Assembly (NCBI RefSeq): GCF_900107045.1
Contig: NZ_FNON01000001.1
Span: 1,488,001 to 1,552,000 of the forward strand
DNA: 64,000 nt
Direction: 5' to 3'
Source: Amycolatopsis xylanica
GTDB lineage: Bacteria; Actinomycetota; Actinomycetes; Mycobacteriales; Pseudonocardiaceae
Shown here in pieces: positions 14,339-23,694 of this stretch. Each line of letters starts with the position of its first letter. Position 1 is the first letter of the stretch. The notes beneath the pieces were generated by a model. The model saw nothing but the letters and a program-made list of their open reading frames with translations, ran no database searches and had not been told where the DNA came from. Position numbers and translations under genes: made by a program.

Positions 14339-15893
14339 CCCTCCCGATCTGCGCGGGTACGCCGAGGAGCTCACCGCGGCCCGCGCCGAGGTGCTCGCCG
14401 GGCCGTCGGCGCGGGCGACGCGGCTGCAGGCCGAGCGGGGCAAGCTCACCGCGCGCGCCCGGCTGGACCTGTTGTTCGATCCGGGTTCCTTCCGGGAGAT
14501 CGAAGGCTTCCGGCGGCATCGGGCGACCGGGTTCGGCCTCGAGGACCGCCGCCCGTGGACGGACGGGGTGCTCACCGGCTGGGGCACCGTGTTCGGCCGC
14601 ACGGTGTTCGCCTACGCGCACGACTTCCGCGTCTTCGGCGGCTCGCTCGGTGAGGCGCACGCGCAGAAGATCCACAAGGTGATGGACCTCGCCGAATCGG
14701 CCGGCGCGCCGCTCGTGTCCCTTTCGGACGGTGCGGGCGCGCGGATCCAGGAAGGGGTGACCGCGCTCGCGGGCTACGGCGGTATCTTCCGGCGCAACGT
14801 CCGGTGTTCCGGCGTGATCCCGCAGATCTCGGTCATGCTCGGCCCGTGCGCGGGCGGCGCGACGTACTCGCCCGCGTTGACCGACTTCGTGTTCATGGTC
14901 CGCGGCATCGCGCAGATGTACATCACCGGCCCGGATGTGGTCCGCAGCGTCACCGGCGAGGAGATCACCCACGACCAGCTCGGCGGCGCCGACGTGCACG
15001 GCACGGTCTCCGGCGCCGCAGGTTTCGTGTACGACACCGAAGAGGACTGTCTTGCCGACGTCCGGCATCTGCTGTCGATGCTCCCGTCGAACAACCGCGA
15101 GCTGCCGCCGCCCGCCCCGGCCACCGACAGCCGGGCCCGCCGGTGCGAGCCGCTGCTCGACCTCGTGCCCGCCGATCCCAACCAGGCCTACGACATGCGC
15201 GCGGTCATCGAGGAGATCATCGACGACGGCGACCTGTTCGAGGTCCACGCCTCCTGGGCCACCAACATCATCTGCGGCCTCGCCCGCCTCGACGGTCACG
15301 TCGTCGGCATCGTCGCCAACCAGCCCGCCTCCTACGCGGGCGTCCTCGACATCCATACCTCCGAAAAAGCCGCGCGGTTCGTCTCGATGTGCGACTCCTT
15401 CAACATCCCGCTGATCACCATGGTCGACGTTCCCGGCTTCCTGCCGGGCAAAGACCAGGAACACGGCGGCATCATCCGCCACGGCGCCAAACTGCTCTAC
15501 GCCTACTGCAACGCCACCGTCCCGCGCATCCAGCTCATCGTGCGCAAGGCGTACGGCGGCGCGTACATCGTCATGGACTCCCGCTCCATCGGGGCCGATC
15601 TCTCCTTTGCCTGGCCCACCAACGAAATCGCCGTCATGGGCGCCGAGGGCGCGGCCAACGTCGTCTTCCGCCGCGAGATCGCCGCCGCCGAAGACCCCGA
15701 AGCCGCCCGCGAGCATTGGATCAAGGAGTACCGCAGCCAGCTCGTCCACCCGCTGTACGCCGCGGAGCGCGGACTGGTCGACGACGTCATCGACCCCGCC
15801 GACACCCGGGCCGTCCTCATCGCCTCACTCGAGATGCTCCGCGCCAAGCACGCCAGCCTGCCCGGCCGCAAGCACGGGAACCCGCCCGCGTGA
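14304..15893 (+). CDS. accD: Acyl-CoA carboxylase beta (carboxyltransferase) subunit
   Basis: A 529-aa carboxyltransferase of the AccD/PccB family, transferring CO2 from biotin to acetyl-CoA or propionyl-CoA. Signature stretches include DGAGARIQEG, GPCAGGATYSPAL, VDVPGFLPG and the second oxyanion-hole region RKAYGGAYIVM. A TTG at 14292 is possible, but GTG at 14304 is equally plausible. It overlaps the upstream hydroxylase and the downstream epsilon subunit. In this setting it could supply malonyl-CoA to the PKS, but it may also be a housekeeping copy. No biotin carboxylase alpha subunit is present in the window. Substrate choice depends on a residue in the active site that I cannot place with certainty. 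Confidence 0.92.
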   Translation: MTIIDQPGPAGSPPDLRGYAEELTAARAEVLAGPSARATRLQAERGKLTARARLDLLFDPGSFREIEGFRRHRATGFGLEDRRPWTDGVLTGWGTVFGRTVFAYAHDFRVFGGSLGEAHAQKIHKVMDLAESAGAPLVSLSDGAGARIQEGVTALAGYGGIFRRNVRCSGVIPQISVMLGPCAGGATYSPALTDFVFMVRGIAQMYITGPDVVRSVTGEEITHDQLGGADVHGTVSGAAGFVYDTEEDCLADVRHLLSMLPSNNRELPPPAPATDSRARRCEPLLDLVPADPNQAYDMRAVIEEIIDDGDLFEVHASWATNIICGLARLDGHVVGIVANQPASYAGVLDIHTSEKAARFVSMCDSFNIPLITMVDVPGFLPGKDQEHGGIIRHGAKLLYAYCNATVPRIQLIVRKAYGGAYIVMDSRSIGADLSFAWPTNEIAVMGAEGAANVVFRREIAAAEDPEAAREHWIKEYRSQLVHPLYAAERGLVDDVIDPADTRAVLIASLEMLRAKHASLPGRKHGNPPA

Positions 15894-16066
15894 CCGCGTT
15901 CGGGTTCACCGTGCTGCGCGGCAGGCCGGACGACGAGGAACTCGCCGCCCTGACGGTCGCGCTGCGCCTGCTCGCGGAGAAGCCGCGCACCGAGGCCGTC
16001 CAGCCCGACCCCCGGCCCGGCTGGACCCGCCCGGCCTACGAGCCTCCCGGCGCCTGGTCCCGCTGA
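15890..16066 (+). CDS. Acyl-CoA carboxylase epsilon subunit
   Basis: A 58-aa protein starting at a GTG that overlaps the beta-subunit stop by 4 nt. It begins VTAFGFTVLRGRPDDEELAAL, the hallmark of actinobacterial AccE/PccE epsilon subunits (short N-terminal strand, GxPxxEELAAL helix, then a proline-rich tail ending near a Trp). Epsilon subunits bind and stimulate the alpha-beta acyl-CoA carboxylase complex. It ends 6 nt before the convergent peptidase stop. Confidence 0.82.
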   Translation: MTAFGFTVLRGRPDDEELAALTVALRLLAEKPRTEAVQPDPRPGWTRPAYEPPGAWSR

Positions 16067-16072
16067 CCTGGC

Positions 16073-18124
16073 TCAGGCGCCGGTGAGACCGCGGCGCTTG
16101 AGCAGTGGCTCGATCTCCGGGTCGCGGCCGCGGAAGTTGCGGAACGCGACCATCGGGTCGACGCTGCCGCCGCGCCCGAGCAGCTCGCGGCGGAAGTGGT
16201 CGCCGTTGTCGCGGGTGAGGCCGCCGTTCTCCTTGAACCACTCGACGGTGTCCGCGTCGAGCACCTCGCTCCAGATGTAGGAGTAGTACCCGGCCGCGTA
16301 GCCGCCCGAGAAGATGTGCGCGAAGTACGTGCTGCGGTAGCGCGGCGGCACGCTTCCCAGCGCGACGCCCGCCTTCTCCAGCGCGGCGGCTTCGAAGCGC
16401 TGGACGTCCTCGACGTGGTCGTCGACGCCCAGTCCGTGCCAGGCCTGGTCGAGCAGGGAGGCCGCGAGGTACTCGGTCGTCGAGAAGCCCTCGCCGTACA
16501 GCTGGGACGCGAGGAGCTTGTCCACCAGCGACTGGGGCAGCGGCTCGCCGGTCTCGTGGTGGCGGGCGTAGTTGGCGAGCACCTCGGGCCAGAGCATCCA
16601 CATCTCGTTGACCTGCGAGGGGTACTCGACGAAGTCACGCGGGACGTTGGTGCCGGAGAAGGTCGGGTAGCGCACGTCCGAGACCAGCGCGTGCAGCGCG
16701 TGGCCGAACTCGTGGAACGCCGTGTTCACCTCGTCGAAGGTGAGCAGCGTCGGCTCGCCCTCCGGCGGGCGGGCGATGTTGAGGTTGTTGACGACCACGC
16801 ACTGGGTGCCGAAGAGCTCGCTCTGGTCGACGAAGGTGTTCATCCAGGCGCCGCCGCGCTTGGAGTCGCGGGTGTAGTAGTCGCCGAGGAACAGGCCGAG
16901 CCCGGTGCCGTCGGCGTCGAAGACCTCGAAGACGCGGACCTCCGGGTGGTACTTCGGCAGGTCGTGGCGCTCGGAGAAGGACAGGCCGTACAGCTTGCCC
17001 GCGGCGTGGAAGATGCCGTCGACGAGGACGCGGTTCAGCTCGAAGTACGGGCGCAGCGCGGCGGCGTCGACGTCGAAGCGGTCGCGGCGGACCCGTTCGG
17101 CGTAGAACGGCCAGTCCCACGGCTCCAGCGAGGCGCCGGGGACGTCTTCGGCGAGGTAGCGCTCCAGCTCCTCCGCTTCGACCTTCGCGTTGGCGACCGC
17201 GGCGGGCGCGAGGCGCTCCAGCAGGCCGGTCGCCGCTTCGGCCGTCCGTGCGGTCTCGTCGGAGATCACGTACGCCGCGTGGTGCGGGTGGCCGAGCAGC
17301 GCCGCCCGCTCGGCGCGCAGTGCGGCCATGCGGGCGAGGGTCGCCTTGTTGTCGTAGGCATTTTCACCGTTACCGCGGGCGATGGAGGCGTGGTAAAGGC
17401 GCTCACGCAGTGCGCGATTTTCCAACGAGGCCAATGCGGGCTGGCCGGTCGGGAGAACGAGGTTGAGAACGTACTTGCCCGGCAGTTCGCGGGCACTCGC
17501 TGCTTCCCTGGCGGCCGCGATCGTGTCCGCGGAAAGGCCCGAAAGTTCTGCGACGTCGTCGACGACGACGGCCAATTCGTTCGTGTCTTTGAGAAGGTTC
17601 TGCTGGAATTTGGTGCTGAGAGTGGACAATTCACCATTCAGCTCGCGCAACCGTTGCTGGTCACCCTCGGGTAAACCGGCTCCCGCCCGGCGGAAATCGG
17701 TGTGGATCCTTTCCAACAGCCAATCGGACTCGTCATCGAGTCCCAGCTCGGCACGCCGGGAGAAAAGATCGGACACCCTGGCGAACAATTTCTCATTCAG
17801 GTGTATGGCATCGTGGTGCGCCGCCAGCCGGGGCGCGATGTCGGCCTGGATCCCCTGGATGGTGTCGTTGCTGTCGGAGCCAGCCAGGTTGTAGAAGACG
17901 GAGATGACCCTGGACAGCAGCCGACCGCAGCGCTCCAGCTCGACGATCGTGTTTTCGAAGGTCGGAGGCTCGGGGTTGCCCGCGATGGCGTCGATCTCGG
18001 CGGTCTGCTCGGCCAGCCCGGCTTCGAACGCGGGCAGGTAGTGCTCGTCGGCGATCCGGTCGAACGGCGGCAGGGCGTACGGGAGCCCGCTCGGTGCCGC
18101 GAACGGGTTGTCCTGCGAAATCAT
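16073..18124 (-). CDS. M3 family oligopeptidase / peptidyl-dipeptidase
   Basis: A 683-aa cytoplasmic zinc metallopeptidase. The HEFGHALH zinc motif lies near residue 470, and the flanking LLTFDEVNTAF and the FSGTNVPRDFVEYPSQ segment are typical of the Dcp/oligopeptidase A family. Length is normal for M3 enzymes, and there is no signal peptide. It cleaves short peptides and is likely housekeeping. Its 3' end almost abuts the carboxylase operon, so the polyketide cluster probably ends at about 16.1 kb. Confidence 0.93.
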   Translation of the reverse strand: MISQDNPFAAPSGLPYALPPFDRIADEHYLPAFEAGLAEQTAEIDAIAGNPEPPTFENTIVELERCGRLLSRVISVFYNLAGSDSNDTIQGIQADIAPRLAAHHDAIHLNEKLFARVSDLFSRRAELGLDDESDWLLERIHTDFRRAGAGLPEGDQQRLRELNGELSTLSTKFQQNLLKDTNELAVVVDDVAELSGLSADTIAAAREAASARELPGKYVLNLVLPTGQPALASLENRALRERLYHASIARGNGENAYDNKATLARMAALRAERAALLGHPHHAAYVISDETARTAEAATGLLERLAPAAVANAKVEAEELERYLAEDVPGASLEPWDWPFYAERVRRDRFDVDAAALRPYFELNRVLVDGIFHAAGKLYGLSFSERHDLPKYHPEVRVFEVFDADGTGLGLFLGDYYTRDSKRGGAWMNTFVDQSELFGTQCVVVNNLNIARPPEGEPTLLTFDEVNTAFHEFGHALHALVSDVRYPTFSGTNVPRDFVEYPSQVNEMWMLWPEVLANYARHHETGEPLPQSLVDKLLASQLYGEGFSTTEYLAASLLDQAWHGLGVDDHVEDVQRFEAAALEKAGVALGSVPPRYRSTYFAHIFSGGYAAGYYSYIWSEVLDADTVEWFKENGGLTRDNGDHFRRELLGRGGSVDPMVAFRNFRGRDPEIEPLLKRRGLTGA

Positions 18125-18184
18125 CGGATCTCCAGCTCAGGTCGGCTCAGTGTCATCTCACTCAGTGGTGCGTCTTGGCGCACT

Positions 18185-18892
18185 TTAACGTCCGGTCGTC
18201 CCACCCACGACGGCATCACTCGAAGCCTTCCGCTTCCGGCCGCGCGACGGCTTGGGCTTCGGCGGCACGACACCGGCCAGGTCACCGCCGTTGTCGTTCA
18301 TCCGGAGCACGAAAGGCCTGGTCTCGGTGTACCGGACGACCGAGATGGACGCCGGGTCGACGACGATCCGCTGGAAGGCGTCGAGGTGCTGCCCGAGCGC
18401 GTCGGCGAGGATGGCTTTGAGCACGTCACCGTGGCTGCACAGCAGCCAGACGGCCTCGTCGCCGTGCTCGGCGGTGATGCGCGCGTCGTGCTCGCGCACG
18501 GCGGTGACCGCCCTGGCCTGCATGGCCGCCAGCCCCTCCCCGCCGGGGAACACCGCGGCCGACGGGTGCGCCTGCACGACCCGCCACAGCGGCTCACCGA
18601 ACAGCGTCTTCAGCTCCCGGCCGGTCCACTCGCCGTAGTCCACTTCGGACAGTCGGGGTTCGACGAGTTTGCCCAGGCCACGCGCGGTCGCCAGCGGGCC
18701 GACGGTCTGCTTGCAGCGCAGCATCGGGGACACCACGAGCTCGGCGAGCGGGACTTCCGCGAGCCGCTCGACCAGCCGCTCGGCCTGCGCCTTGCCGGTC
18801 TCGTCGAGGTTGACCTTCGGCGAGCGCCCGGCCAGCACACCGGAGCCGTTGGCGGTGGACTTGCCGTGCCGCAGCAGGATGACGGTACTCAC
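18185..18892 (-). CDS. Histidine phosphatase family protein (MSMEG_4193-like)
   Basis: A 235-aa phosphoglycerate-mutase-fold phosphatase. The catalytic RHG is near the N-terminus (LLRHGKSTAN), and the second His is in LLCSHGDVLKA. The Lys/Arg-rich C-terminal tail (KPKPSRGRKRK) is a common extension in actinobacteria. I chose the GTG at 18892, which has GGTGGG upstream, over one three codons earlier. The substrate is unknown. It is separated from the peptidase by 60 bp on the same strand. Confidence 0.85.
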   Translation of the reverse strand: MSTVILLRHGKSTANGSGVLAGRSPKVNLDETGKAQAERLVERLAEVPLAELVVSPMLRCKQTVGPLATARGLGKLVEPRLSEVDYGEWTGRELKTLFGEPLWRVVQAHPSAAVFPGGEGLAAMQARAVTAVREHDARITAEHGDEAVWLLCSHGDVLKAILADALGQHLDAFQRIVVDPASISVVRYTETRPFVLRMNDNGGDLAGVVPPKPKPSRGRKRKASSDAVVGGTTGR

Positions 18893-19537
18893 CGGGCCCA
18901 CCTTACGTGTCCATGATCGCCGTGGCGGCGCGAAAACGTTCGATCACGGAGGGTAAACGGTTTCCCGGGTGGAGGGATCACCAACCGAAGGCCGTGAAAA
19001 TGGTCCAGTCCACCTACGCCAGATGGCGCACTCGGACGGCCGCGCCGACCTGCGGTAAAGCCCTTTCCGACGCTTGATCCACATCGAACACAAGAAAGCG
19101 CTATCCCACTCAGCGGAATCCATTCTTTAATGGAGAAGTGAGCGACCACTAACCTGACAATGAATGAAACAAGAAAAGAATGATTACGGAGCGGATCGTT
19201 CGGGCCCGCACTATCTGTCGGACTGCCAACGACACTCAGCGTTCCTGCGGGTAGAAATACCGGTACCCCAAGGAAACCGGGCATCAGATCATCTCTCGGT
19301 CTGCGTGTTATAGGCCGATCGGGCGGTCCACTACTCCATCAGAGAGCAATTCAAGAAATTGCCGGTAACGGTGTAACGCATCCGGCGCCGAGTCCGACCC
19401 ACTAGTTGCTGTCGCTCCTGCTTCGCCAACTTCGGGTAGGCCACCCACGCTTCACTCACCATTCCCCGTCACGCGAGCCGACGGGGCCGGACCTCCCCTG
19501 CCCACATCATCCTACGTCCGAGGGGAAAAAACGGACT
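18893..19537. promoter_or_regulatory. AT-richer intergenic leader of the exopolysaccharide run
   Basis: About 640 bp without a convincing gene between a divergent phosphatase and the first exopolysaccharide gene. It is clearly more AT-rich than its surroundings, with stretches such as TTCTTTAATGGAGAAG near 19120 and AATGAATGAAACAAG near 19160. It should hold the promoter and possibly a long 5' leader for the operon. I see short inverted repeats, for example GCAATT/AATTGC near 19347-19363, but no structure I can assign to a known riboswitch. The only sizeable reading frame here (minus strand) shows no coding signs. Confidence 0.45.
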
Positions 19538-21640
19538 ATGACAAAGTCGCCCTCCAGTGGCAGAAAGACCGCAACGCTGCTGCTCACCCTGCTGCTCACC
19601 TCGGCGGGGGCACTGGTCCCATCCGCCGCGAGCGCGAGTGAGCACCCGCGCCACGGCCTCATCCGCGGTGAGGTCGCCCGCCCGGCCCCGCCGCCCGCGG
19701 CGCCGCTACCGGTGCGGGACGGTCCCGTCGGCGGGGCCGTCCCGCGTGCGGCGCAGGTGCTGGCCACCGACCAGGTCGCGCTGCGCCCGCTGGTGATCGC
19801 GCTCGACAGCGCGGACTTCGGGCTGCCCACCTGGAAGGCCGTGCTCAACCGGGCAGGCTCGCCGTACGACGTGCTGTACGCGAAGTCGGACCCGCTGACC
19901 GCCGCGAAGCTCGTCCGCGGTGACGGGGCCGGCAAGTACAACGCCATCCTGCTCACCGACAACGCGCTGCTCTACCAGGACGGCAGCGGCAACTACATCT
20001 CCGGCCTCGACCCGGCCGAGTGGAACACGCTCTGGGACTACGAGCGCACCTTCAAGGTCCGCCAGGTCTCCCTCTACACCTCGTGGGGCAGCTTCCCCGA
20101 GGACTACTGCCTGCGCCCCGGCATCGAAGGCAGCGTCGGCGCGTCGATCCAGTCCGCGCTGACCACCGACGGCGTCAAGTTCTTCAGCGATCTCAATCCC
20201 AGCAGCCAGATCCCGATCTCGTACTCCTACGTCTACCGCTCGAAGCTCGCCGCGGGCTGCAACGCCCAGCCGCTGCTGACCTCCGGCGGCTACGTGCTCG
20301 GCGTGACCAGCCCGTCGGCCGACGGCCGCGAGCGCGCCGCGCTGACGTTCTCCTCCAACGAGTACCTGATGCAGACCGACCTGCTCGGCTACGGCCTGCT
20401 GCGCTGGGCCACCCGCGGCGTGCTGACCGGCGAGTTCCGGCACTGGCTGACCGCGGACGTCGACGACTGGTTCAACTACAACGACCACCGCTACCCCGAC
20501 GGTCACGTCGAGACCGACCCCGGCTTCCGGCTCACCGGCCCCGAGGCGGCCGCCGCCAACGGCCAGCAGATCGCGCTGCGCTCGCTGTACCCGCTCGCGG
20601 CCAACTTCACGCTGAACCTGCCGTACAACGGTGACGGGATCGTCGCGGGCGCGCTCCCGCTGTGCACCTCGTTGCTCTCCCCCGACCCGCTGACCAGCTT
20701 CTCCAAGTGCCTGGCGAACAACTTCCGCTGGATCAACCACACGCTGACCCACCCGGACCTCAACACCACGACCTACGCGGTGAACAAGGCCGAGATCGCC
20801 GACAACCTCACGGTGGGCAGGCAGAACGGGTTCACCGTGCCGACCGAGGTGCTCAAGACCCCGGCGTACTCCGGGCTCGGTGTCTACAACCCCGACCCGA
20901 ACGCCCCGGACACCGACCCGCCGACCGACTTCGGGCTCGCCGCGTCCAACCGGAACATGCTGACCGCCGCCAAGGATCTCGGCGTGAAGTACCTGCACGG
21001 CAACATGTCCTTCGCCAGCCACCGGCCTAGCTGCTTCAACTGCGGGATCAACCACCCGCTCGAGCCGAGCCTGATGATCGTGCCCGACTGGCCGACCAAC
21101 ATCGGCTACCAGGCGACCACGGCCGACGAGGAGACCTCGCTCTACAACAGCCTTTACGGCCCCAACGGCCGGTTCCCCTACTACGACCACGACCTGAACT
21201 ACACCGAGGTGATCGGCTACGAGTCGGACGTGACGCTGCAGCACGTGATGAGCGGCTCGGCGTACACGCACACCCTGCACGAAGGGAACCTGCACCAGTA
21301 CAACTCCAGCCAGAGCCTCACGTTCGACCTGCTGCGGGCGACCGTCCAGAAGTACAGCTCGCACTACCAGGTCCCGCTGAAGAACCCGGACTGGCCGGCG
21401 CTGGCCGCGTACGTCAAGGCCCGCACCGCGCACTTCGCCGAGTTCGCCGCCGGTCAGGATCCGGTGTGGAACAAGACGACCAACACCGTCAGCTACACCC
21501 CGACGAAGACCGGTTCGGTGTTCCTCACCGGCGTCACCGGCGCATCGGCCTCCAGTGAGCGCTACGGCGCGGAGAACATCGCGCAGTTCAACACGGTGGC
21601 GGGCACCCGGTTCACGGCGACCGCGACGCCGCGCCCGTGA
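19538..21640 (+). CDS. Secreted polysaccharide deacetylase-like protein A (Agd3/CE18-like)
   Basis: A secreted protein of about 700 aa with a classic signal peptide (KTATLLLTLLLTSAGALV...ASA). The start at 19538 is preferred because the signal peptide follows directly and GAGGGG lies upstream; an in-frame ATG at 19406 adds 44 residues without a membrane segment. Candidate catalytic signatures are a DVDDWF motif near 307-312, which supplies metal-binding aspartates, and HTLTH at 401-405, which matches the second deacetylase motif HxxxH. A CFNCG motif lies further on. The architecture (N-terminal beta-rich domain, then deacetylase) resembles the fungal galactosaminogalactan deacetylase Agd3, by recollection of the family. 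It probably removes acetyl groups from GalNAc-type exopolysaccharide. It overlaps the next gene by 4 nt. Confidence 0.7.
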   Translation: MTKSPSSGRKTATLLLTLLLTSAGALVPSAASASEHPRHGLIRGEVARPAPPPAAPLPVRDGPVGGAVPRAAQVLATDQVALRPLVIALDSADFGLPTWKAVLNRAGSPYDVLYAKSDPLTAAKLVRGDGAGKYNAILLTDNALLYQDGSGNYISGLDPAEWNTLWDYERTFKVRQVSLYTSWGSFPEDYCLRPGIEGSVGASIQSALTTDGVKFFSDLNPSSQIPISYSYVYRSKLAAGCNAQPLLTSGGYVLGVTSPSADGRERAALTFSSNEYLMQTDLLGYGLLRWATRGVLTGEFRHWLTADVDDWFNYNDHRYPDGHVETDPGFRLTGPEAAAANGQQIALRSLYPLAANFTLNLPYNGDGIVAGALPLCTSLLSPDPLTSFSKCLANNFRWINHTLTHPDLNTTTYAVNKAEIADNLTVGRQNGFTVPTEVLKTPAYSGLGVYNPDPNAPDTDPPTDFGLAASNRNMLTAAKDLGVKYLHGNMSFASHRPSCFNCGINHPLEPSLMIVPDWPTNIGYQATTADEETSLYNSLYGPNGRFPYYDHDLNYTEVIGYESDVTLQHVMSGSAYTHTLHEGNLHQYNSSQSLTFDLLRATVQKYSSHYQVPLKNPDWPALAAYVKARTAHFAEFAAGQDPVWNKTTNTVSYTPTKTGSVFLTGVTGASASSERYGAENIAQFNTVAGTRFTATATPRP

Positions 21641-23694
21641 AGATGGCACGCAGGCTTCAAGGTCCGGCGCTGGTCGTCGCCGCGCTCACCCTGGTCGGGG
21701 TGACGCTGGCGAGCCCGAACAGCGCCGGGCCGGTCCCGGGCGGTGAGCCTGTGGCGGCATCCGTGCCGCCACAGGCGCCCGCCGCCCGCAAGAGCCGGGT
21801 CCCGGTGCGGGTGTCCGCGCCGGGCGGCCCCGGCGACCGGATCGCGTTGCGCCAGCTGGTGATCGCCACCGGCGAGGACGATTTCGGCCTCGCCACCTGG
21901 AAGTCGGTGCTGGACTCACTCGGTTCGCCGTACGACGTCCTGCTCGCCGACCGCGAGCGGCTCGACCCGGCGAAGCTGGCCGGGCCTGACGGTATCGGGC
22001 GGTACAACGCGATCCTGTTGACCGACAACGCGCTGCTCAAGGCGCGGGGCGGCGGGAAGTACACCTCGGTGTTCGACGACGCGCAGTGGCAGGTGCTCGC
22101 GGACTACGAGCGTGCGCACCGCGTGCGCCAGGTCGCGCTCAACGCCGCCCCCGGCGCCGGTCCCGACGAATATTGCCTGCGTGCCAAGGGCGAGACCGAT
22201 ATCGGCAAGAACCCCGCCCAGCTCACGCTCACGCCGTCCGGCGCGAAGCTGCTGGACTACCTCGCGCCGGATGTCCGCATCCCGCTCACCCAGTCCTATC
22301 TGTACGAGACCGACCTCAAGCCTGGTTGCTCCGCTGAGCCACTGCTGTCCTTTGAGGACTCGGTGGCCGGCGTGGTGGCCAAGTCGCCCGACGGGCGCGA
22401 GCGCGCCGCGCTGACCTTCTCGACCGGCCCGGACGCACTGTCCACTGTGCTGCTCGGCTACGGGCTGGTCCGCTGGGCCACGCACGGCGTCATGGTCGGT
22501 GAGCAGCGGCATTGGTTCACCGTGGACGTCGACGACTGGTTCAACGTCACCATGCGCCTGCAGCCGGACGGCACCCGCGCGGTGTTCCGGCTCGACGGGC
22601 CGGAGGCCGCCACGATCAGCGCGCAGCAGAAAGAGCTGCGCGGCAAGTATCCGCTGGCGGACGGGTTCACGCTCAACCTGCCGTACAACGCGGGCCGGTT
22701 CCAGAACTGGGTGCCCGCGGCGTGTTCGGCCAACGGTGACGAGGACTCGCTCAGCCGCTACTCGCGCTGCCTGGCCGGCGAGTTTCGGTGGATCAACCAC
22801 ACGCTCACCCACCCCGAGATGAACGACACCTCCTACGACGTGAGCCGCAAGGAGATCGCCGACAACCTCCGGCTCGGCACCGCGGGCGGGCTGGCCGTGC
22901 CCGGCGAGATCCTCAAGACCCCTGAGTACTCGGGACTCGGCGTGTACAACCCCGACCGGGAGTCCACCGAGCCGCCGACCGACTTCGGGCTGGCCAAGTC
23001 GAACCAGGCGATGCTCGACGCCGCGCGCGACCTGGGCGTGAAGTTCCTGCAGGGCAACATGTCCTTCGCCGGGCATCGGCCGGGCTGCTTCAACTGCGGC
23101 ATCCACCATCCACTGCGGCCGGAGCTGCTGGTGGTCCCCGACTGGCCGACGAACATCGCCTTCGAGGCGACCACCCCGGAAGAACAGTCCACTTTGTACA
23201 ACGCCGAGTACAAGCAGGGCCTGGACTACACCGCGGTCATCAACGCCGAAGCCGACGTCTCGCTGCGACACCTGATGAACGGCTCGGCCTACGCGCACAC
23301 CCTGCACCAGGGCAACCTGCACATCTACCAGCCCGGCCGCAGCGTCGCGTTCGACTGGATCACGGCCACGGTGGACAAGTACGCGAAGCTCTACCGCGTC
23401 CCGCTGAAGACACCGGACTGGACCACTCTCGCGCACTACACGCGCGACCGGACGGCGCACTTCACCGAGCTGGCCGCGCGCCACGACGCGATCTGGGACC
23501 GGACGCACAACACCGTCAGCTACACCCCGGACGGCGTCACCGCGTTGTTCGTCACCGGACTGGAAACCCGCGAGGCGACCGACGCCGACCAGGCGCAGCC
23601 GGACGAGGGCGAGCAGTACGGGTCCGACTCGGTGTCCAGGTTGGACCTGACCGCAGGCAACACCGTCGTAGTGAAGGCGAGCCCCCGGACATGA
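21637..23694 (+). CDS. Secreted polysaccharide deacetylase-like protein B (paralogue of A)
   Basis: A 685-aa paralogue of the preceding protein, with matching blocks along nearly its whole length: DVDDWF near 297-302, HTLTH at 388-392, the CFNCG motif and the closing segment of similar layout. A signal peptide is visible (LVVAALTLVGVTLASPNSA). The start is GTG at 21637, overlapping the previous stop as GTGA; an ATG two codons later is also possible. The pair probably arose by tandem duplication and then diverged, perhaps acting on different chain positions or in different places (free versus wall-bound). It overlaps the glycosyltransferase gene by 4 nt, so translation is coupled. Confidence 0.7.
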   Translation: MKMARRLQGPALVVAALTLVGVTLASPNSAGPVPGGEPVAASVPPQAPAARKSRVPVRVSAPGGPGDRIALRQLVIATGEDDFGLATWKSVLDSLGSPYDVLLADRERLDPAKLAGPDGIGRYNAILLTDNALLKARGGGKYTSVFDDAQWQVLADYERAHRVRQVALNAAPGAGPDEYCLRAKGETDIGKNPAQLTLTPSGAKLLDYLAPDVRIPLTQSYLYETDLKPGCSAEPLLSFEDSVAGVVAKSPDGRERAALTFSTGPDALSTVLLGYGLVRWATHGVMVGEQRHWFTVDVDDWFNVTMRLQPDGTRAVFRLDGPEAATISAQQKELRGKYPLADGFTLNLPYNAGRFQNWVPAACSANGDEDSLSRYSRCLAGEFRWINHTLTHPEMNDTSYDVSRKEIADNLRLGTAGGLAVPGEILKTPEYSGLGVYNPDRESTEPPTDFGLAKSNQAMLDAARDLGVKFLQGNMSFAGHRPGCFNCGIHHPLRPELLVVPDWPTNIAFEATTPEEQSTLYNAEYKQGLDYTAVINAEADVSLRHLMNGSAYAHTLHQGNLHIYQPGRSVAFDWITATVDKYAKLYRVPLKTPDWTTLAHYTRDRTAHFTELAARHDAIWDRTHNTVSYTPDGVTALFVTGLETREATDADQAQPDEGEQYGSDSVSRLDLTAGNTVVVKASPRT

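Noticed and set aside
18889-19284. Minus-strand reading frame of 131 codons in the leader before the exopolysaccharide genes
   Set aside because: It overlaps the phosphatase start region, has low-complexity Pro/Gly/Ser composition with no recognisable domain, and lies in AT-rich non-coding DNA.
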